Numbered from the stretch's first letter, positions 20,864-29,826 are shown. The stretch: 55,722 nt of DNA from Agrococcus beijingensis (GCF_030758955.1 NZ_CP132360.1:1219758-1275479), one strand, 5' to 3'. Notes: a model not told the origin generated them from the letters alone. Made by a program: numbers and translations.

Positions 20864-22435
20864 GTGGCGACATTCATCGTCAGGCGCCTGATCGCGGCTG
20901 TGCTCATCCTGCTGGCCGCGACTTTCCTCATGTACAACATGGTCGCCCTCTCGGGTGATCCGCTCGAGGATCTGCGCGGCGTCCAGACGCCGAACACAGC
21001 CCAGCTGATCGAAGCCCGCATCCGCCTGCTGCACCTCGACGTGCCGCCGCCGCTGCGCTACTTCATCTGGCTCGGCGGCATCGCCGGTTGCTTCATCGGC
21101 CAGTGCGACTTCGGCATGACCATCCAGCAGCAGCCCGTGCTCGACGTGCTCGTCAACTCGATGGACCAGACCCTTCGCCTCGTGACGATCGCGACCGTGG
21201 TCGCCATCATCCTCGGCATCACCATCGGCATCACGACGGCCCTGCGTCAGTACTCCTCGTACGACTACTCCGTCACCTTCATCTCCTTCCTCTTCTACTC
21301 GCTGCCGATCTTCTGGTTCGCGGTGCTGCTCAAGCAGTTCCTCGCCATCGGCGCGAACGACTGGTTCCAGTCAGGGGCGCAGATCCAGCCGTGGGTCATC
21401 GCCGCAGTGGCGCTCGCCTCCGGGCTCTTCTGGATGGCGGTCCTGGGCGGCGACGTCAAGCGCAAGGCGATCACCTTCGCGCTGGCGTTCCTCGCCGGCG
21501 GTCTGCTGCTCTGGTACATGAGCGTCTCGGGCTGGTTCCTGAACCCGCGCTTCATCGTGTTCGGCCTCGACTTCTCGCTGCTCGCGATCGCCGTGTTCAA
21601 CATCACCATCGCGCTGCTGGTCACGGCGATCCTCGCCGGCTTCAAGCAGAAGCGCTCGCTCTTCATCGCGCTCGGCATGGCCGTGCTCGGCGCCGCGCTC
21701 TACTACCCGGTCAACTACGTCCTGTTCAACCCGCAGATCGTGCCGATGGACACCTGGCTCATGATCGGCCTCGCCGTGCTGACGATCGCGGTCGGCGTGC
21801 TCGCCGGCTGGATCTTCGGCGGCGACAACAAGTCGACGAACATGAAGGTGGGCGGCTGGACCGCGTTCCTCGTCGCAGCGGTCATGGTCGTCGACCGGCA
21901 CATGCAGCTGTGGAACGCCTACTCGACCTCCGGCTTCGTGCGCGGTCGCCCGATCGCCACGATCGGCGCCAGCAACCCCGGGTTCTCGGACTCCACGTTC
22001 TTCGTGCAGGGGGTCGACACGTTCACGCACATGCTGCTGCCGTCGATCGCCCTCATGGTCATCTCGTTCGCCGGCTACACGCGCTACACCCGCGCGAGCC
22101 TGCTCGAGGTGCTCAACCAGGACTACATCCGCACGGCGCGCGCGAAGGGCCTGACCGAGCGCACCGTGATCGTGCGCCACGCGTTCCGCAACGCGCTGAT
22201 CCCGATCACCACGATCGTCGCCTTCGACATCGCCGGCATCATCGGCGGCGCGGTGATCACCGAGCGGGTGTTCGGCTGGACAGGCATGGGCTCCATGTTC
22301 CAGAACGGCCTCGACCGCGTCGACCCGAACCCCGTGATGGCGTTCTTCCTCGTCACCGGCGGGCTCGCGCTCCTGTTCAACCTGCTGGCCGACATCGCAT
22401 ACGCGGCCCTCGACCCCCGAATCCGGGTGAGCTGA
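20864..22435 (+). CDS. ABC transporter permease, DppB/OppB type, with enlarged membrane domain
   Basis: 523 residues. GTG 20864 follows AGGAGG with a 7-nt gap and gives the typical N terminus VATFIVRRLIAAVLILLAAT. The N-terminal helix and periplasmic loop, the first transmembrane pair and the C-terminal BPD_transp_1 block (TRASLLEVLNQDYIRTARAKG, the ATPase-coupling EAA loop) are normal. Between them, from about residue 175 to 375, are extra hydrophobic segments (PWVIAAVALASGLFWMAVLG, ITFALAFLAGGLLLWYM, LLAIAVFNITIALLVTAILA and others). Usual family members are 310-340 residues. It is coupled to the second permease by TGATG. Confidence 0.9.
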   Translation: MATFIVRRLIAAVLILLAATFLMYNMVALSGDPLEDLRGVQTPNTAQLIEARIRLLHLDVPPPLRYFIWLGGIAGCFIGQCDFGMTIQQQPVLDVLVNSMDQTLRLVTIATVVAIILGITIGITTALRQYSSYDYSVTFISFLFYSLPIFWFAVLLKQFLAIGANDWFQSGAQIQPWVIAAVALASGLFWMAVLGGDVKRKAITFALAFLAGGLLLWYMSVSGWFLNPRFIVFGLDFSLLAIAVFNITIALLVTAILAGFKQKRSLFIALGMAVLGAALYYPVNYVLFNPQIVPMDTWLMIGLAVLTIAVGVLAGWIFGGDNKSTNMKVGGWTAFLVAAVMVVDRHMQLWNAYSTSGFVRGRPIATIGASNPGFSDSTFFVQGVDTFTHMLLPSIALMVISFAGYTRYTRASLLEVLNQDYIRTARAKGLTERTVIVRHAFRNALIPITTIVAFDIAGIIGGAVITERVFGWTGMGSMFQNGLDRVDPNPVMAFFLVTGGLALLFNLLADIAYAALDPRIRVS

Positions 22436-23586
22436 TGACCACCAACCTTCCCTCGCAGCCCGCCGGCCCCCAGATCACCGACGCCGAGGCCAACCTCGAG
22501 CTCAAGGAGATCGAGGGCCTCAGCCAGGGCCAGATCGTCCGCAAGCGCTTCTTCCGCCACTGGGGCGCCGTGACCTCGATGATCGTGCTCGCGCTCATCG
22601 TGATCCTCGCGTTCACCTCCGTCGGCCTCTCGTTCGGGTCCGTCCGGGTGCCTGGCTGGTGGACCTGGGACTGGACCCAGAACCCGCGCCCGGTCAACGG
22701 CGGCGTCCCCTCGCTCGAGCACCCGTTCGGGCAGGACTCGATCGGCAAGGACCTGTTCGCCCTCGTCATGCGCGGCACGCAGCAGTCGCTCATGATCATG
22801 GTGATCGTCGGCCTCATCGGCTCGACGATCGGCATCATCATCGGTGCGCTGTCGGGCTTCTTCCGCGGCTGGGTCGACTCGGTGCTCATGCGCTTCACCG
22901 ACGTGATCATCACGATCCCGTTCATCGTGATCGGCGCGGTCATCGGCTCGACGTTCGGCAAGCTCGGCGCGTTCATCCTGGCGCTCGTGCTCGGCCTCTT
23001 CTCCTGGACGGGCCTCGCGCGCCTCGTGCGCGGTGAGTTCCTCACCCTGCGCGAGCGCGAGTTCGTCGACGCCGCTCGCGTCGCCGGCGCCTCGAACGGC
23101 CGCATCATCTTCAAGCACATCCTGCCGAACGCCATGGGCGTCATCATCGTCAACACGACGCTGCTGATGGCCGGTGCGATCCTGGCCGAGACCGGCCTGT
23201 CCTACCTCGGCTACGGCGTGCAGGCGCCCGACACCTCGCTCGGCCTCATCATCAGCCAGAACCAGGAGGCGTTCCAGACGCGTCCGTGGCTGTTCTGGTG
23301 GCCCGGCCTGTTCATCATCACGATCGCGCTGTGCATCAACTTCATCGGCGACGGCCTGCGCGACGCGTTCGACCCGCGGCAGAAGCGCATGCCCTCCGAG
23401 CGCGCGATGCGCAAGGCCGACGCGGTCATCGCCGCCGACGCCGCGGCGCTGCGCGGCCACGAGGCCGACGACACGTCGAGCGCCACGACGACGCTGGCCG
23501 AGTCGCCCGGACCCGACGGCCGCCCGCCGCGCGAGGCCGGCGACACCGCCGGCGACGCACCGGTCGATCCCGACGACCGGCGCTGA
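22435..23586 (+). CDS. ABC transporter permease, DppC/OppC type
   Basis: 383 residues. The N-terminal OppC_N helix lies near residues 45-65, followed by HPFGQDSIGKDLFALVMRGT and about five more helices. The EAA coupling loop EFVDAARVAGASNGRIIFKH is near residue 210. The C-terminal tail of about 70 residues is polar and disordered, rich in Asp, Pro and Thr, and longer than usual. The ATG overlaps the stop of the first permease, and the partner ATPase lies about 670 bp downstream beyond an antisense gene. Confidence 0.93.
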   Translation: MTTNLPSQPAGPQITDAEANLELKEIEGLSQGQIVRKRFFRHWGAVTSMIVLALIVILAFTSVGLSFGSVRVPGWWTWDWTQNPRPVNGGVPSLEHPFGQDSIGKDLFALVMRGTQQSLMIMVIVGLIGSTIGIIIGALSGFFRGWVDSVLMRFTDVIITIPFIVIGAVIGSTFGKLGAFILALVLGLFSWTGLARLVRGEFLTLREREFVDAARVAGASNGRIIFKHILPNAMGVIIVNTTLLMAGAILAETGLSYLGYGVQAPDTSLGLIISQNQEAFQTRPWLFWWPGLFIITIALCINFIGDGLRDAFDPRQKRMPSERAMRKADAVIAADAAALRGHEADDTSSATTTLAESPGPDGRPPREAGDTAGDAPVDPDDRR

Positions 23587-23593
23587 CGTGCGG

Positions 23594-24196
23594 TCAGCGG
23601 AGCAGCAGGGCTGCGGCGACGGCGATCGCCGGCACCGCGACCACGGCGATCGCGGGCCAGTGCCACGTGCGCGTCGCGGTCGCCGTGTCGTCGAGCTGTC
23701 CCTCGTCGCGCAGCTCCTCCCAGTGGGTGCGCGTGACGTGCGCGGCCGCGCCGGAGACGCTGTGCACTGCGTCCCCGGGGCGGATCGCGCCGCCGACGGT
23801 GCTCGACTCGCGAGCCAGGCGGATGTCCTCCTTGGTGACCTGCGCGATGCCGTAGCGGCTCGGCGCGGGCGCTGCCCAGGCGGTCAGTCGACCCGTGGCC
23901 AGCGTCAGCTCGAGCGCCCACTTGGTGTCGATGCGGCGGATGGCGCCCCACGGCACCGTCCAGTCGGTGAAGGGGTTGCGCACCCGCACGCCCGCTCGGT
24001 CGATCTCGACGACCGGGCGCCACATGAAGGCCCAGGTCACGGCAGCGCCGAGCACCGGCCAGGGCAGCACCCAGAGGTTGGCGGCCGGATCGTCGGCGAG
24101 CAGCACGCTCGCCAGCGCCAGCGCCATCAGGATCCCGATCACCACCGTGATCACCCTGCCGAAGGACGATCGGAACACCGCTCGTTGATAGGCCAT
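23594..24196 (-). CDS. PH domain-containing membrane protein
   Basis: 200 residues. Two N-terminal helices (ITVVIGILMALALASVLL, and one near residues 40-58) are followed by a bacterial PH-like domain (VEIDRAGVRVRNPFTDWTVPWGAIRRID). A helix (AIAVVAVPAIAVAAALLL) lies at the extreme C terminus. The function is unknown; related proteins are common in actinobacteria. It sits on the minus strand between the permease and ATPase genes of an importer, 7 bp after the permease stop. A GAAACT hexamer (24208-24203, minus) 6 nt before the ATG may be a leaderless -10. Confidence 0.8.
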   Translation of the reverse strand: MAYQRAVFRSSFGRVITVVIGILMALALASVLLADDPAANLWVLPWPVLGAAVTWAFMWRPVVEIDRAGVRVRNPFTDWTVPWGAIRRIDTKWALELTLATGRLTAWAAPAPSRYGIAQVTKEDIRLARESSTVGGAIRPGDAVHSVSGAAAHVTRTHWEELRDEGQLDDTATATRTWHWPAIAVVAVPAIAVAAALLLR

Positions 24197-24252
24197 TCAC
24201 CCAGTTTCGCAGAACACCACTGCTTCCCTGACAACGCAGGAGAGGAACTCCC

Positions 24253-25953
24253 GTGACCGACACGGCAGCCGCCCCCGTCGCAGACCGCGACGTCATCCTC
24301 GAGGCACGCGACCTCAACGTCGACTTCTGGGTCGACGGCAAGTTCTACCCGGCCGTCAAGAACGCCGAGTTCAAGGTGCGCGCCGGCGAGGTGCTGGCGA
24401 TCGTGGGCGAGTCGGGCTCCGGCAAGTCGACGACCGCGATGGCGCTCATCAGCCTGCTGCCCCCGAACGCGCGCGTGCGCGGGTCGGTGACGCTGAAGGG
24501 CCAGGAGATCCTGGGGATCCCCCCGCGCGACCTGCGCCACATCCGCGGCAACGAGATCGCGGTGATCTTCCAGGAGCCGATGACGGCGCTGAACCCGGTC
24601 TACACGATCGGCTTCCAGATCGTCGAGGCGCTGCGCAGCCACTTCGACCTCACGCCCGACCAGGCGAAGGAGCGCGCGATCGAGCTGATCACGAAGGTCG
24701 AGATCCCCGATCCGCCGAACGCGTTCAACAAGTACCCGCACCAGCTCTCCGGCGGCCAGCGCCAGCGCGCGATGATCGCCCAGTCGCTCGCGTGCGACCC
24801 TGTCGTGCTGATCGCCGACGAGCCGACCACCGCGCTCGACGTGACGGTGCAGGCCGAGGTGCTCGACCTGATCCGCAAGCTCAAGGACGAGCTCAACTCG
24901 GCCATCATCCTCATCACGCACGACATGGGTGTGGTCGCCGACCTCTCCGACCGCATCATCGTCATGCGCAACGGCGAGATGGTCGACCGCGGCTCCGCGC
25001 TCGACGTGTTCCAGCGGCCGTCGCACCCGTACACGAAGGAGCTGCTCGCCGCGGTGCCGTACCTGGGCGTGCACGAGGATCAGACGGGCCGCGCGTTCGA
25101 GGCGTCGAAGGTCTCCGAGACGGTCGACCCGATCCTGCGCTTCACCGACGTGGTCATCGAGTACCCGAAGCGCGGCCGCGTGCCCGCCTTCCGCGCCGCG
25201 GAGGACATCAACCTCGCGGTGTACCCGGGCGAGATCCTGGGCCTCGTGGGCGAGTCGGGCTCTGGCAAGACGACGCTCGGCCGTGCTGCGATCGGCCTGC
25301 TGCCCATCACCGCCGGCGTGCTGAGCGTGGCCGGGCAGGACATCTCGGCGGCATCGATGAAGGATCTGCGGCCGCTGCGCGAGAAGACCGGCATCGTGTT
25401 CCAGGACCCGTCGTCGTCGCTCAACCCGCGCATGCCGATCGGCGAGTCGATCGGCGAGCCGATCCTGCTCTCGCGCCGCGCCGCCGGCGATGCGATCGAG
25501 GCGAAGGACCTCGACAAGCGCGTGCAGGAGCTGCTGGAGTCGGTCGAGCTGCCCGCCTCCTACCGCAACCGCTACCCGCACGAGCTCTCCGGCGGTCAGA
25601 AGCAGCGCGTCGGCATCGCCCGTGCGCTGGCGCTGGCGCCCGAGCTGCTGATCGCCGACGAGCCGACGAGCGCGCTCGACGTCTCGGTGCAGGCGCGCTT
25701 CCTCGAGCTGCTCACCGGCATCCAGCAGGAGCTGCAGTTCGCCTGCCTCTTCATCAGCCACGACCTCGCGGTCGTCGACTCGCTCGCGCACCGCATCGCG
25801 GTGATGCGCAAGGGCAGGATCGTCGAGGAGGGCACCCGCGACGAGATCCTGCGCAACCCGCAGGACGCCTACACGCAGCGACTGATCTCGGCCGTGCCGC
25901 TGCCCGACCCGGTCGCCCAGCGCGAGCGCAGGGAGTCGCGCAGGCTGCTCTGA
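24253..25953 (+). CDS. ABC transporter ATP-binding protein, fused DppD-DppF type
   Basis: 566 residues containing two complete ATPase domains. The first has Walker A GESGSGKSTTAM near residue 55, signature LSGGQRQRAMIAQ and Walker B VLIADEPTTALDVT. The second, from about residue 300, has GESGSGKTTLGRA, LSGGQKQRVGIARALALAPE and LLIADEPTSALDVS. Each carries the HPYTKELLAAVP or DAYTQRLISAVP oligopeptide-transporter tail. GTG 24253 follows AGGAGAGGA. It powers the importer formed with the permeases at 20864 and 22435, although an antisense gene separates them, so it may have its own promoter in 24197-24252. Confidence 0.93.
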   Translation: MTDTAAAPVADRDVILEARDLNVDFWVDGKFYPAVKNAEFKVRAGEVLAIVGESGSGKSTTAMALISLLPPNARVRGSVTLKGQEILGIPPRDLRHIRGNEIAVIFQEPMTALNPVYTIGFQIVEALRSHFDLTPDQAKERAIELITKVEIPDPPNAFNKYPHQLSGGQRQRAMIAQSLACDPVVLIADEPTTALDVTVQAEVLDLIRKLKDELNSAIILITHDMGVVADLSDRIIVMRNGEMVDRGSALDVFQRPSHPYTKELLAAVPYLGVHEDQTGRAFEASKVSETVDPILRFTDVVIEYPKRGRVPAFRAAEDINLAVYPGEILGLVGESGSGKTTLGRAAIGLLPITAGVLSVAGQDISAASMKDLRPLREKTGIVFQDPSSSLNPRMPIGESIGEPILLSRRAAGDAIEAKDLDKRVQELLESVELPASYRNRYPHELSGGQKQRVGIARALALAPELLIADEPTSALDVSVQARFLELLTGIQQELQFACLFISHDLAVVDSLAHRIAVMRKGRIVEEGTRDEILRNPQDAYTQRLISAVPLPDPVAQRERRESRRLL

Positions 25954-25970
25954 CACAGGCTGAACGACGA

Positions 25971-26008
25971 CGGCCGCGACCGCCCGGTACACTGGGCAGT
26001 CGCGGCCG
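25971..26008 (+). promoter_or_regulatory. Inverted repeat with a -10 hexamer in its loop, upstream of typA
   Basis: CGGCCGCGAC (25971-25980) plus GCCC (25982-25985) pairs with GGGC (25994-25997) plus GTCGCGGCCG (25999-26008), with one mismatch. The 8-nt loop contains TACACT (25988-25993), a good -10 element that would start an mRNA near 26000 with a 40-nt leader to typA. It may serve as terminator of the ABC gene, promoter of typA, or operator. Confidence 0.55.
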
Positions 26009-26041
26009 TCCGTCGCACTCAAGCAACTGGAAGGCACCTGC

Positions 26042-27946
26042 ATGCCGATCGCCGCGCGATCCGACCTCCGCAACGTGGCGATCGTCGCCCACGTCGACCA
26101 CGGAAAGACCACCCTCGTCGACGCGATGCTGACGCAGACCGGCTCGTTCGGCGCGCACGACACGCACGACGAGCGCGCCATGGACTCGAACGAGCTCGAG
26201 CGTGAGAAGGGCATCACGATCCTCGCCAAGAACACGGCGATCCGATACGTGGGCGAGCACGCCACCGACGGTCCGGTGACGATCAACGTCATCGACACCC
26301 CCGGGCACGCCGACTTCGGCGGCGAGGTCGAGCGAGGCCTCTCGATGGTCGACGGCGTCGTGCTGCTCGTCGACGCCTCCGAAGGACCGCTGCCGCAGAC
26401 CCGCTTCGTGCTCCGCAAGGCGCTCGAGGCCAAGCTGCCCGTCATCCTGCTGGTCAACAAGACCGACCGACCCGACGCGCGCATCGACGATGTCGTGACC
26501 GAGAGCCAGGATCTCCTCCTGGGCCTCGCATCCGACCTCGCCGACGACGTGCCCGACCTCGACCTCGATGCCGTCCTCGACGTGCCCGTCGTCTACGCCT
26601 CCGGCAAGGCCGGCCGCGCCTCGACGAACAAGCCCGAGAACGGCAGCCTGCCCGACAGCGAGAACCTCGAGCCGCTCTTCGCCTCGATCCTGCAGCACAT
26701 CCCCGCGCCGAAGTACGACGACGAGGCGCCGCTGCAGGCGCACGTCACCAACCTCGACGCGTCGCCGTTCCTCGGCCGGCTCGCGCTGCTGCGCGTGAAG
26801 GCGGGCACCATCCGCAAGGGCCAGACGGTCGCCTGGGTGCGGCACGACGGCGAGGTGCAGAACGTGCGCATCACCGAACTGCTCGAGACGAAGGCGCTCG
26901 AGCGCGTGCCTGCCGAGAGCGCGGGCCCCGGCGACATCATCGCCGTCGCCGGCATCGCCGAGATCACGATCGGCGAGACCCTCGCCGACCCCGACGACGT
27001 GCGGCCGCTGCCGACCATCACGGTCGACGAGCCCGCCATCTCGATGACGATCGGCACGAACACGTCGCCGCTCGCCGGCAAGGTGAAGGGCTCGAAGCTC
27101 ACCGGCCGCATGGTGAAGGACCGCCTCGACCGCGAGCTGATCGGCAACGTGTCGCTGCGCGTGGTCGACATCGGCCGCCCCGACGCGTGGGAGGTGCAGG
27201 GCCGCGGCGAGCTGGCGCTGGCGATCCTGGTCGAGCAGATGCGGCGCGAGGGCTTCGAGCTCACCGTGGGCAAGCCGCAGGTCGTCACCCGCCGCGTCGA
27301 CGGCGTGCTGCACGAGCCCTTCGAGCACCTGACGATCGACGTGCCCGAGGAGCACCTGGGTGCCGTCACGCAGCTGCTCGCGGCTCGCAAGGGCATCATG
27401 GACGGGATGCAGAACCACGGCACCGGTTGGGTGCGCATGGGTTTCGTGGTGCCGAGCCGTGGCCTGATCGGGTTCCGCACCGAGTTCCTGACGCTCACGC
27501 GCGGCACCGGCATCGCCAACGCGATCTCGCACGGCACGCAGCCGTGGGCGGGCTCGATCGTCACCCGCAACAACGGTGCGCTCGTCGCCGACCGCACCGG
27601 CGTCGCGACGCCCTTCGCGATCATGGCGCTGCAGGACCGCGGCATCTTCTTCGTGCAGCCCGGCGATGACGTCTACGAGGGCATGGTGGTCGGCGAGAAC
27701 GCGCGTGCCGATGACATGGACGTCAACATCACCAAGGAGAAGAAGCTCAACAACATCCGGTCGTCGACCGGTGAGGAGCTCGAGCGACTGACGCCTCCGA
27801 AGCAGCTCTCCCTCGAGGAGAGCCTCGAGTGGGCCCGCGACGACGAGTGCGTCGAGGTGACGCCGCACGCCGTGCGGATCCGCAAGGTGATCCTCGACGC
27901 GACCACTCGTGGTCGCGAGGCCAGCCGCATGAAGAAGCGCGACTAG
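26042..27946 (+). CDS. typA: Translational GTPase TypA/BipA
   Basis: 634 residues. TypA is a ribosome-binding GTPase of the EF-G family involved in ribosome assembly and stress growth. G motifs are G1 AHVDHGKTT near residue 18, the switch region REKGITILAKNTA, G3 DTPGHADFGGEV and G4 NKTDRPDAR. EF-G-like domains III and V and the TypA-specific C-terminal domain follow (NNIRSSTGEELERLTPP). ATG 26042 is preceded by CTGGAAGG. It is monocistronic, with a hairpin before and a GNRA-loop hairpin after. Confidence 0.97.
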   Translation: MPIAARSDLRNVAIVAHVDHGKTTLVDAMLTQTGSFGAHDTHDERAMDSNELEREKGITILAKNTAIRYVGEHATDGPVTINVIDTPGHADFGGEVERGLSMVDGVVLLVDASEGPLPQTRFVLRKALEAKLPVILLVNKTDRPDARIDDVVTESQDLLLGLASDLADDVPDLDLDAVLDVPVVYASGKAGRASTNKPENGSLPDSENLEPLFASILQHIPAPKYDDEAPLQAHVTNLDASPFLGRLALLRVKAGTIRKGQTVAWVRHDGEVQNVRITELLETKALERVPAESAGPGDIIAVAGIAEITIGETLADPDDVRPLPTITVDEPAISMTIGTNTSPLAGKVKGSKLTGRMVKDRLDRELIGNVSLRVVDIGRPDAWEVQGRGELALAILVEQMRREGFELTVGKPQVVTRRVDGVLHEPFEHLTIDVPEEHLGAVTQLLAARKGIMDGMQNHGTGWVRMGFVVPSRGLIGFRTEFLTLTRGTGIANAISHGTQPWAGSIVTRNNGALVADRTGVATPFAIMALQDRGIFFVQPGDDVYEGMVVGENARADDMDVNITKEKKLNNIRSSTGEELERLTPPKQLSLEESLEWARDDECVEVTPHAVRIRKVILDATTRGREASRMKKRD

Positions 27947-27999
27947 CGACGTCGAACCGGTGACCGCGGCCCGAGACGGGCCACGGCGCTGGCGTCGCG

Positions 28000-28023
28000 G
28001 CGGCGACCCGAAAGGGTCGCCGC
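28000..28023 (+). terminator. Terminator-like hairpin after typA
   Basis: GCGGCGACCC (28000-28009), a GAAA tetraloop and GGGTCGCCGC (28014-28023) form a perfect 10-bp stem 54 nt after the typA stop. No U tract follows. Confidence 0.7.
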
Positions 28024-28066
28024 TCTGGTGCTCCAGCGCGCTTACGAAGCGGGCCCCGGTTCTGCC

Positions 28067-28174
28067 ATGCTGGAGGCGAATTCTCCCGCCGCCGGTGGGA
28101 GCGCGATGCCCGTTGCGGCATCCGACGTCTCCGTTGCGCTCCCGCCACTGCGATCCGCCCCTCCGTGCGGCTGA
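28067..28174 (+). CDS. Possible 35-codon leader peptide upstream of the MFS gene
   Basis: A small open frame runs from ATG 28067 to TGA 28172-28174, starting MLEANSPAAGG and ending PPCG. There is no ribosome binding site in front. Its interest is positional: it spans the alternative hairpins at 28083-28146 in the leader of an efflux-type transporter, the arrangement expected for ribosome-mediated attenuation. It may equally be chance in GC-rich DNA. Confidence 0.2.
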   Translation: MLEANSPAAGGSAMPVAASDVSVALPPLRSAPPCG

Positions 28175-28195
28175 TCGGCGCCGTCCTCCGACGGC
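28083..28195 (+). promoter_or_regulatory. Structured leader with mutually exclusive hairpins before the MFS transporter
   Basis: GGTGGGAG (28094-28101) can pair with CTCCCGCC on its left (28083-28090) or with an identical CTCCCGCC on its right (28139-28146). The right-hand pairing extends to 11 bp (28094-28104 with 28136-28146) and encloses GATGCC (28105-28110) / GGCATC (28117-28122). A third hairpin, GCCGTC (28180-28185) / GACGGC (28190-28195), lies just before GAGGAG at 28199-28204. The region from 27947 to 28228 contains no convincing larger gene. Confidence 0.4.
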
Positions 28196-28228
28196 CGCGA
28201 GGAGCGTGCGTCGCGCAGATTGATCCAC

Positions 28229-29794
28229 GTGAACAGCACCGACACCGACACCATCCAGCTGCAGCCTCCTGCTGACGAGTCCGCCGCGATCGTCGGCGGG
28301 GGAGCCCCCGCCGCCGCCGCGCAGCTCGCCACCCGCCACGGCGCCGACGACCCGAGCACGACCGTCGTCGACGGCCACCCCACGCCCGGCATCAAGCCCG
28401 GCCCCATCATCGCGGTGCTCGTCGTCACCGCCTTCGTCATGATCCTCAACGAGACGGTCCTCTCCGTCGCACTGCCGGTGCTGATGACCGAGTTCGCGAT
28501 CACCGCGACCACCGCCCAGTGGCTCTCGACCGCGTTCATGCTGACCATGGCGGTCGTGATCCCCACGACCGGCTTCCTGCTCAACCGCTTCAGCACTCGC
28601 GCGATCTTCACCAGCGCGCTCGTCTTCTTCCTCGTCGGCACGGCGCTCGCCGCCATCGCTCCCGGCTTCGAGCTGCTGCTGGCCGGTCGCGTCGTGCAGG
28701 CGGTCGGCACCGCCATGATGCTGCCGCTGCTGATGACCACCACCCTGGCGCTCGTGCCGATCGCGCATCGCGGCGCCGTGATGGGCCTCTCGTCGGTCGT
28801 CATCTCCGCCGCTCCCGCGTTCGGTCCGACGATCTCGGGCCTCGTGCTCGGAGCGCTCTCGTGGCGCTTCCTGTTCATCTTCATGCTGCCGGTCACCGTG
28901 ATCGCGCTGGTCGTGGGCCTCATGGTGATCCGCAACTACACCAGCCCGCGCGCCATGCGCATCGACGCGCTCTCCGTCGTGCTCTCGGCGCTCGGCTTCG
29001 GCGGCCTGGTCTTCGCGCTGGTCTCGATCGGTGGGCTGCTCGACGGCAGCGCACCCCTGGCGACGATCATCGGCGGCGTCGTGGGCATCGCCGGCCTCGC
29101 GCTGTTCATCGCCCGACAGGTGCGCCTGGGCCGTGAGGGCCGGGCGCTGCTCGACCTGCGCCCCTTCGCGGTGCGCAACTACCGCGCCTCGGCGATGGTC
29201 GTCGTCGTCGCGATGCTCTCGATGCTCGGCACCGTCGTCGTGCTGCCGATCTACCTCGTGGGCTCGCTCGGGCTCAGCGTCGTCTCGGTGGGGCTCGTGC
29301 TGCTGCCCGGCGGCGCCGTGCAGGCGGTGCTCGGCCCCATCGTCGGTCGGCTCTACGACCGCGTCGGCGCTCGCCCGATCGTGGTGCCGGGCATGGCGCT
29401 GATGGGCATCGCCATGTGGCTGCAGGCGCTGCTGCTGACCGACGCGACGCCGGTCAGCCTCATCATCGCCCTCAACGTGGTGTTCGGCATGGGCATGTCG
29501 ATGGTGATGACACCGCTCATGACCCTCGCCCTCAGCTCGCTGCCGCGAGAGCTGTACGCCGACGGCTCCGCGTCGATGAACACGCTGCAGCAGCTCGCGG
29601 GCGCGATCGGCACGGCGCTGTTCGTGGCGATGCTCACGCTCGGCACGGCTTCGGCCACCGCCGAGGGCGCCTCGGCGGGTGCGGCGACGGCCGACGGTGC
29701 GGTCTGGGCGTTCGTGCTCGGCGGCGTGCTCGCCACCGTCGCGACCGTGCTCGCCCTGACGATCCGCAGGCTGCCGGCGGACTCGCAGGGCTGA
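28229..29794 (+). CDS. MFS transporter, DHA2 (EmrB/QacA-type) efflux family
   Basis: About 521 residues with 14 predicted helices. After a variable N-terminal tail of about 55 residues, helix 1 carries LNETVLSVALPVLM (the DHA2 motif D1 region), then TAQWLSTAFMLTMAVVIPTTG, GRVVQAVGTAMMLPLLM and GPTISGLVLGALSWRFLF (motif C, antiporter). Such pumps expel drugs or other amphiphiles using the proton gradient; the substrate is unknown. GTG 28229 is chosen because CAGATT at 28216-28221 lies 7 nt upstream, but TTG 28220 is possible and neither has a good ribosome binding site. It converges with the monooxygenase gene. Confidence 0.9.
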   Translation: MNSTDTDTIQLQPPADESAAIVGGGAPAAAAQLATRHGADDPSTTVVDGHPTPGIKPGPIIAVLVVTAFVMILNETVLSVALPVLMTEFAITATTAQWLSTAFMLTMAVVIPTTGFLLNRFSTRAIFTSALVFFLVGTALAAIAPGFELLLAGRVVQAVGTAMMLPLLMTTTLALVPIAHRGAVMGLSSVVISAAPAFGPTISGLVLGALSWRFLFIFMLPVTVIALVVGLMVIRNYTSPRAMRIDALSVVLSALGFGGLVFALVSIGGLLDGSAPLATIIGGVVGIAGLALFIARQVRLGREGRALLDLRPFAVRNYRASAMVVVVAMLSMLGTVVVLPIYLVGSLGLSVVSVGLVLLPGGAVQAVLGPIVGRLYDRVGARPIVVPGMALMGIAMWLQALLLTDATPVSLIIALNVVFGMGMSMVMTPLMTLALSSLPRELYADGSASMNTLQQLAGAIGTALFVAMLTLGTASATAEGASAGAATADGAVWAFVLGGVLATVATVLALTIRRLPADSQG

Positions 29795-29826
29795 TGCCCT
29801 GAGCCCCCACCGCCTGAAACGACAGC

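Noticed and set aside
25754..28768. 1004-codon minus-strand open frame spanning typA and its flanks
   Set aside because: It is low-complexity antisense translation. It crosses intergenic DNA and three real genes on the other strand.
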